Origin: an uncultured Eubacteriales bacterium
GTDB taxonomy: Bacteria; Bacillota; Clostridia; Oscillospirales; CAG-382
Reading direction: 5' to 3'
NCBI GenBank assembly: GCA_900546385.1
Contig: URCT01000138.1
Coordinates: forward strand, 1 to 5,659
DNA length: 5,659 nt
Position numbers and translations under genes: made by a program. The notes beneath the pieces were generated by a model, which was not told the origin of the DNA, made no database searches, and worked only from the letters and a program-made list of their open reading frames with translations. Positions 5,362-5,659 of this stretch are shown piece by piece. Numbering within the stretch: position 1 is the first letter of the stretch; the number at the start of each line of letters is the position of its first letter.

Positions 5362-5481
5362 GAAAAGGCTGTTTTTCAGCTCATGCAAGACAACTTGGAG
5401 AAGAAAAGCTTTTTGGTTGCAAAAAAGTCAGCGTTTTCAGCTCATGCAAAACCAACCAAAAAATGAAAAGCTCTTTTCAGC
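5362..5481 (+). repeat. Imperfect direct repeats around TTTTCAGCTCATGCAA
   Basis: The 16-mer TTTTCAGCTCATGCAA occurs exactly at 5373-5388 and 5434-5449, 61 bp apart, and its first eight bases recur at 5474-5481. Each copy is preceded at variable distance by a GAAAAG(G)CT block (5362, 5404, 5465), giving about three degenerate units. The reading frame differs between copies, so the repeats are not protein-coding. Confidence 0.65.
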
Positions 5482-5659
5482 ACGGCCAAACTTCAACTTT
5501 CCACCGCACCCAAACTAACGTGCAGTCACAAATTTCATCCGCGAAACCCCACTGTGAGCTTGCAGTGCAATATCCCATTTTCGAAACTTTGCAATCTTGC
5601 GTCTGCACTACGGTAACCCTTTCGCACCGATTCAAATCCTCACCGGCGATACCCGGGAA

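Larger units (their letters stand above)
4512..5659. other. Gene-free, repeat-rich intergenic region
   Basis: I find no convincing coding sequence here. Open frames on both strands (for example 4639-5106 + and 4616-5317 -) run straight through palindromes and direct repeats, have low-complexity Arg/Pro/Ser/Phe-rich translations and no fitting ribosome site. The content is structural: hairpins (4503-4601), a duplicated dyad module (4652-4772), longer inverted repeats (4782-4866), a hairpin (4931-4946), an inverted-repeat-bounded segment (4961-5060), a G-rich stretch (5141-5180), an 18-bp palindrome (5224-5241) and imperfect direct repeats (5362-5481). No tRNA or rRNA was recognised. Confidence 0.7.

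Noticed and set aside
5383..5466. 27-residue basic mini-ORF
   Set aside because: It starts within the 16-mer repeat, whose second copy lies in another frame, and its only purine-rich upstream block is too distant for a good ribosome site.
5622..5643. Possible tRNA T-arm (GATTCAAATCC)
   Set aside because: TTCAAAT fits a T-loop, but the flanking five-base arms do not pair and no acceptor, D or anticodon arms can be built around it.
5477..5659. 60-codon minus-strand frame open at the window edge
   Set aside because: It could be the end of a gene beyond the window, but the Cys/Trp-rich translation matches no family I know and part of it is the LNRCE repeat. Sequence to the right is needed.

Overview
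The window carries a complete three-gene branched-chain amino acid operon, leuA-ilvB-ilvN, all on the + strand. It sits behind a sigma-A-type promoter and a long leader that I read as a T-box riboswitch, a tRNA-sensing transcription attenuator. T-box control, AGGAGG-type ribosome sites, tight gene packing and mid-range GC content point to a Gram-positive bacterium, most likely a Clostridia member (Oscillospiraceae-like). The genus cannot be read from the window.

Layout. Bases 1-150 hold no gene, only a dispersed palindromic repeat and two small hairpins. A promoter (164-192) starts an untranslated leader of about 395 nt. The leader holds Stem I, the T-box motif and antiterminator (438-477), and an overlapping terminator with a run of seven T (470-514). 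Translation of leuA starts at 595. ilvB follows after 51 nt and ilvN after 2 nt. From 4512 to the window end (about 1150 nt) I find no convincing gene. This tail is dense in inverted and direct repeats, a G-quadruplex-type motif, a perfect 18-bp palindrome and purine-biased sequence.

How the genes work together. IlvB and IlvN form acetohydroxyacid synthase, the first common step to valine, leucine and isoleucine. LeuA takes 2-ketoisovalerate from the valine branch into leucine synthesis. The operon therefore groups the entry step of the whole pathway with the committed leucine step, two classic control points. ilvC, ilvD and leuBCD are not in the window. Uncharged tRNA (probably tRNA-Leu) would relieve termination, and both enzymes carry the regulatory domains expected for end-product feedback.

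The core is ordinary metabolism. The less ordinary parts are a third pairing partner for the T-box terminator arm, inverted copies of a 46-bp repeat on either side of the operon, and the stacked hairpin modules downstream. I found no evidence of an undescribed protein system.
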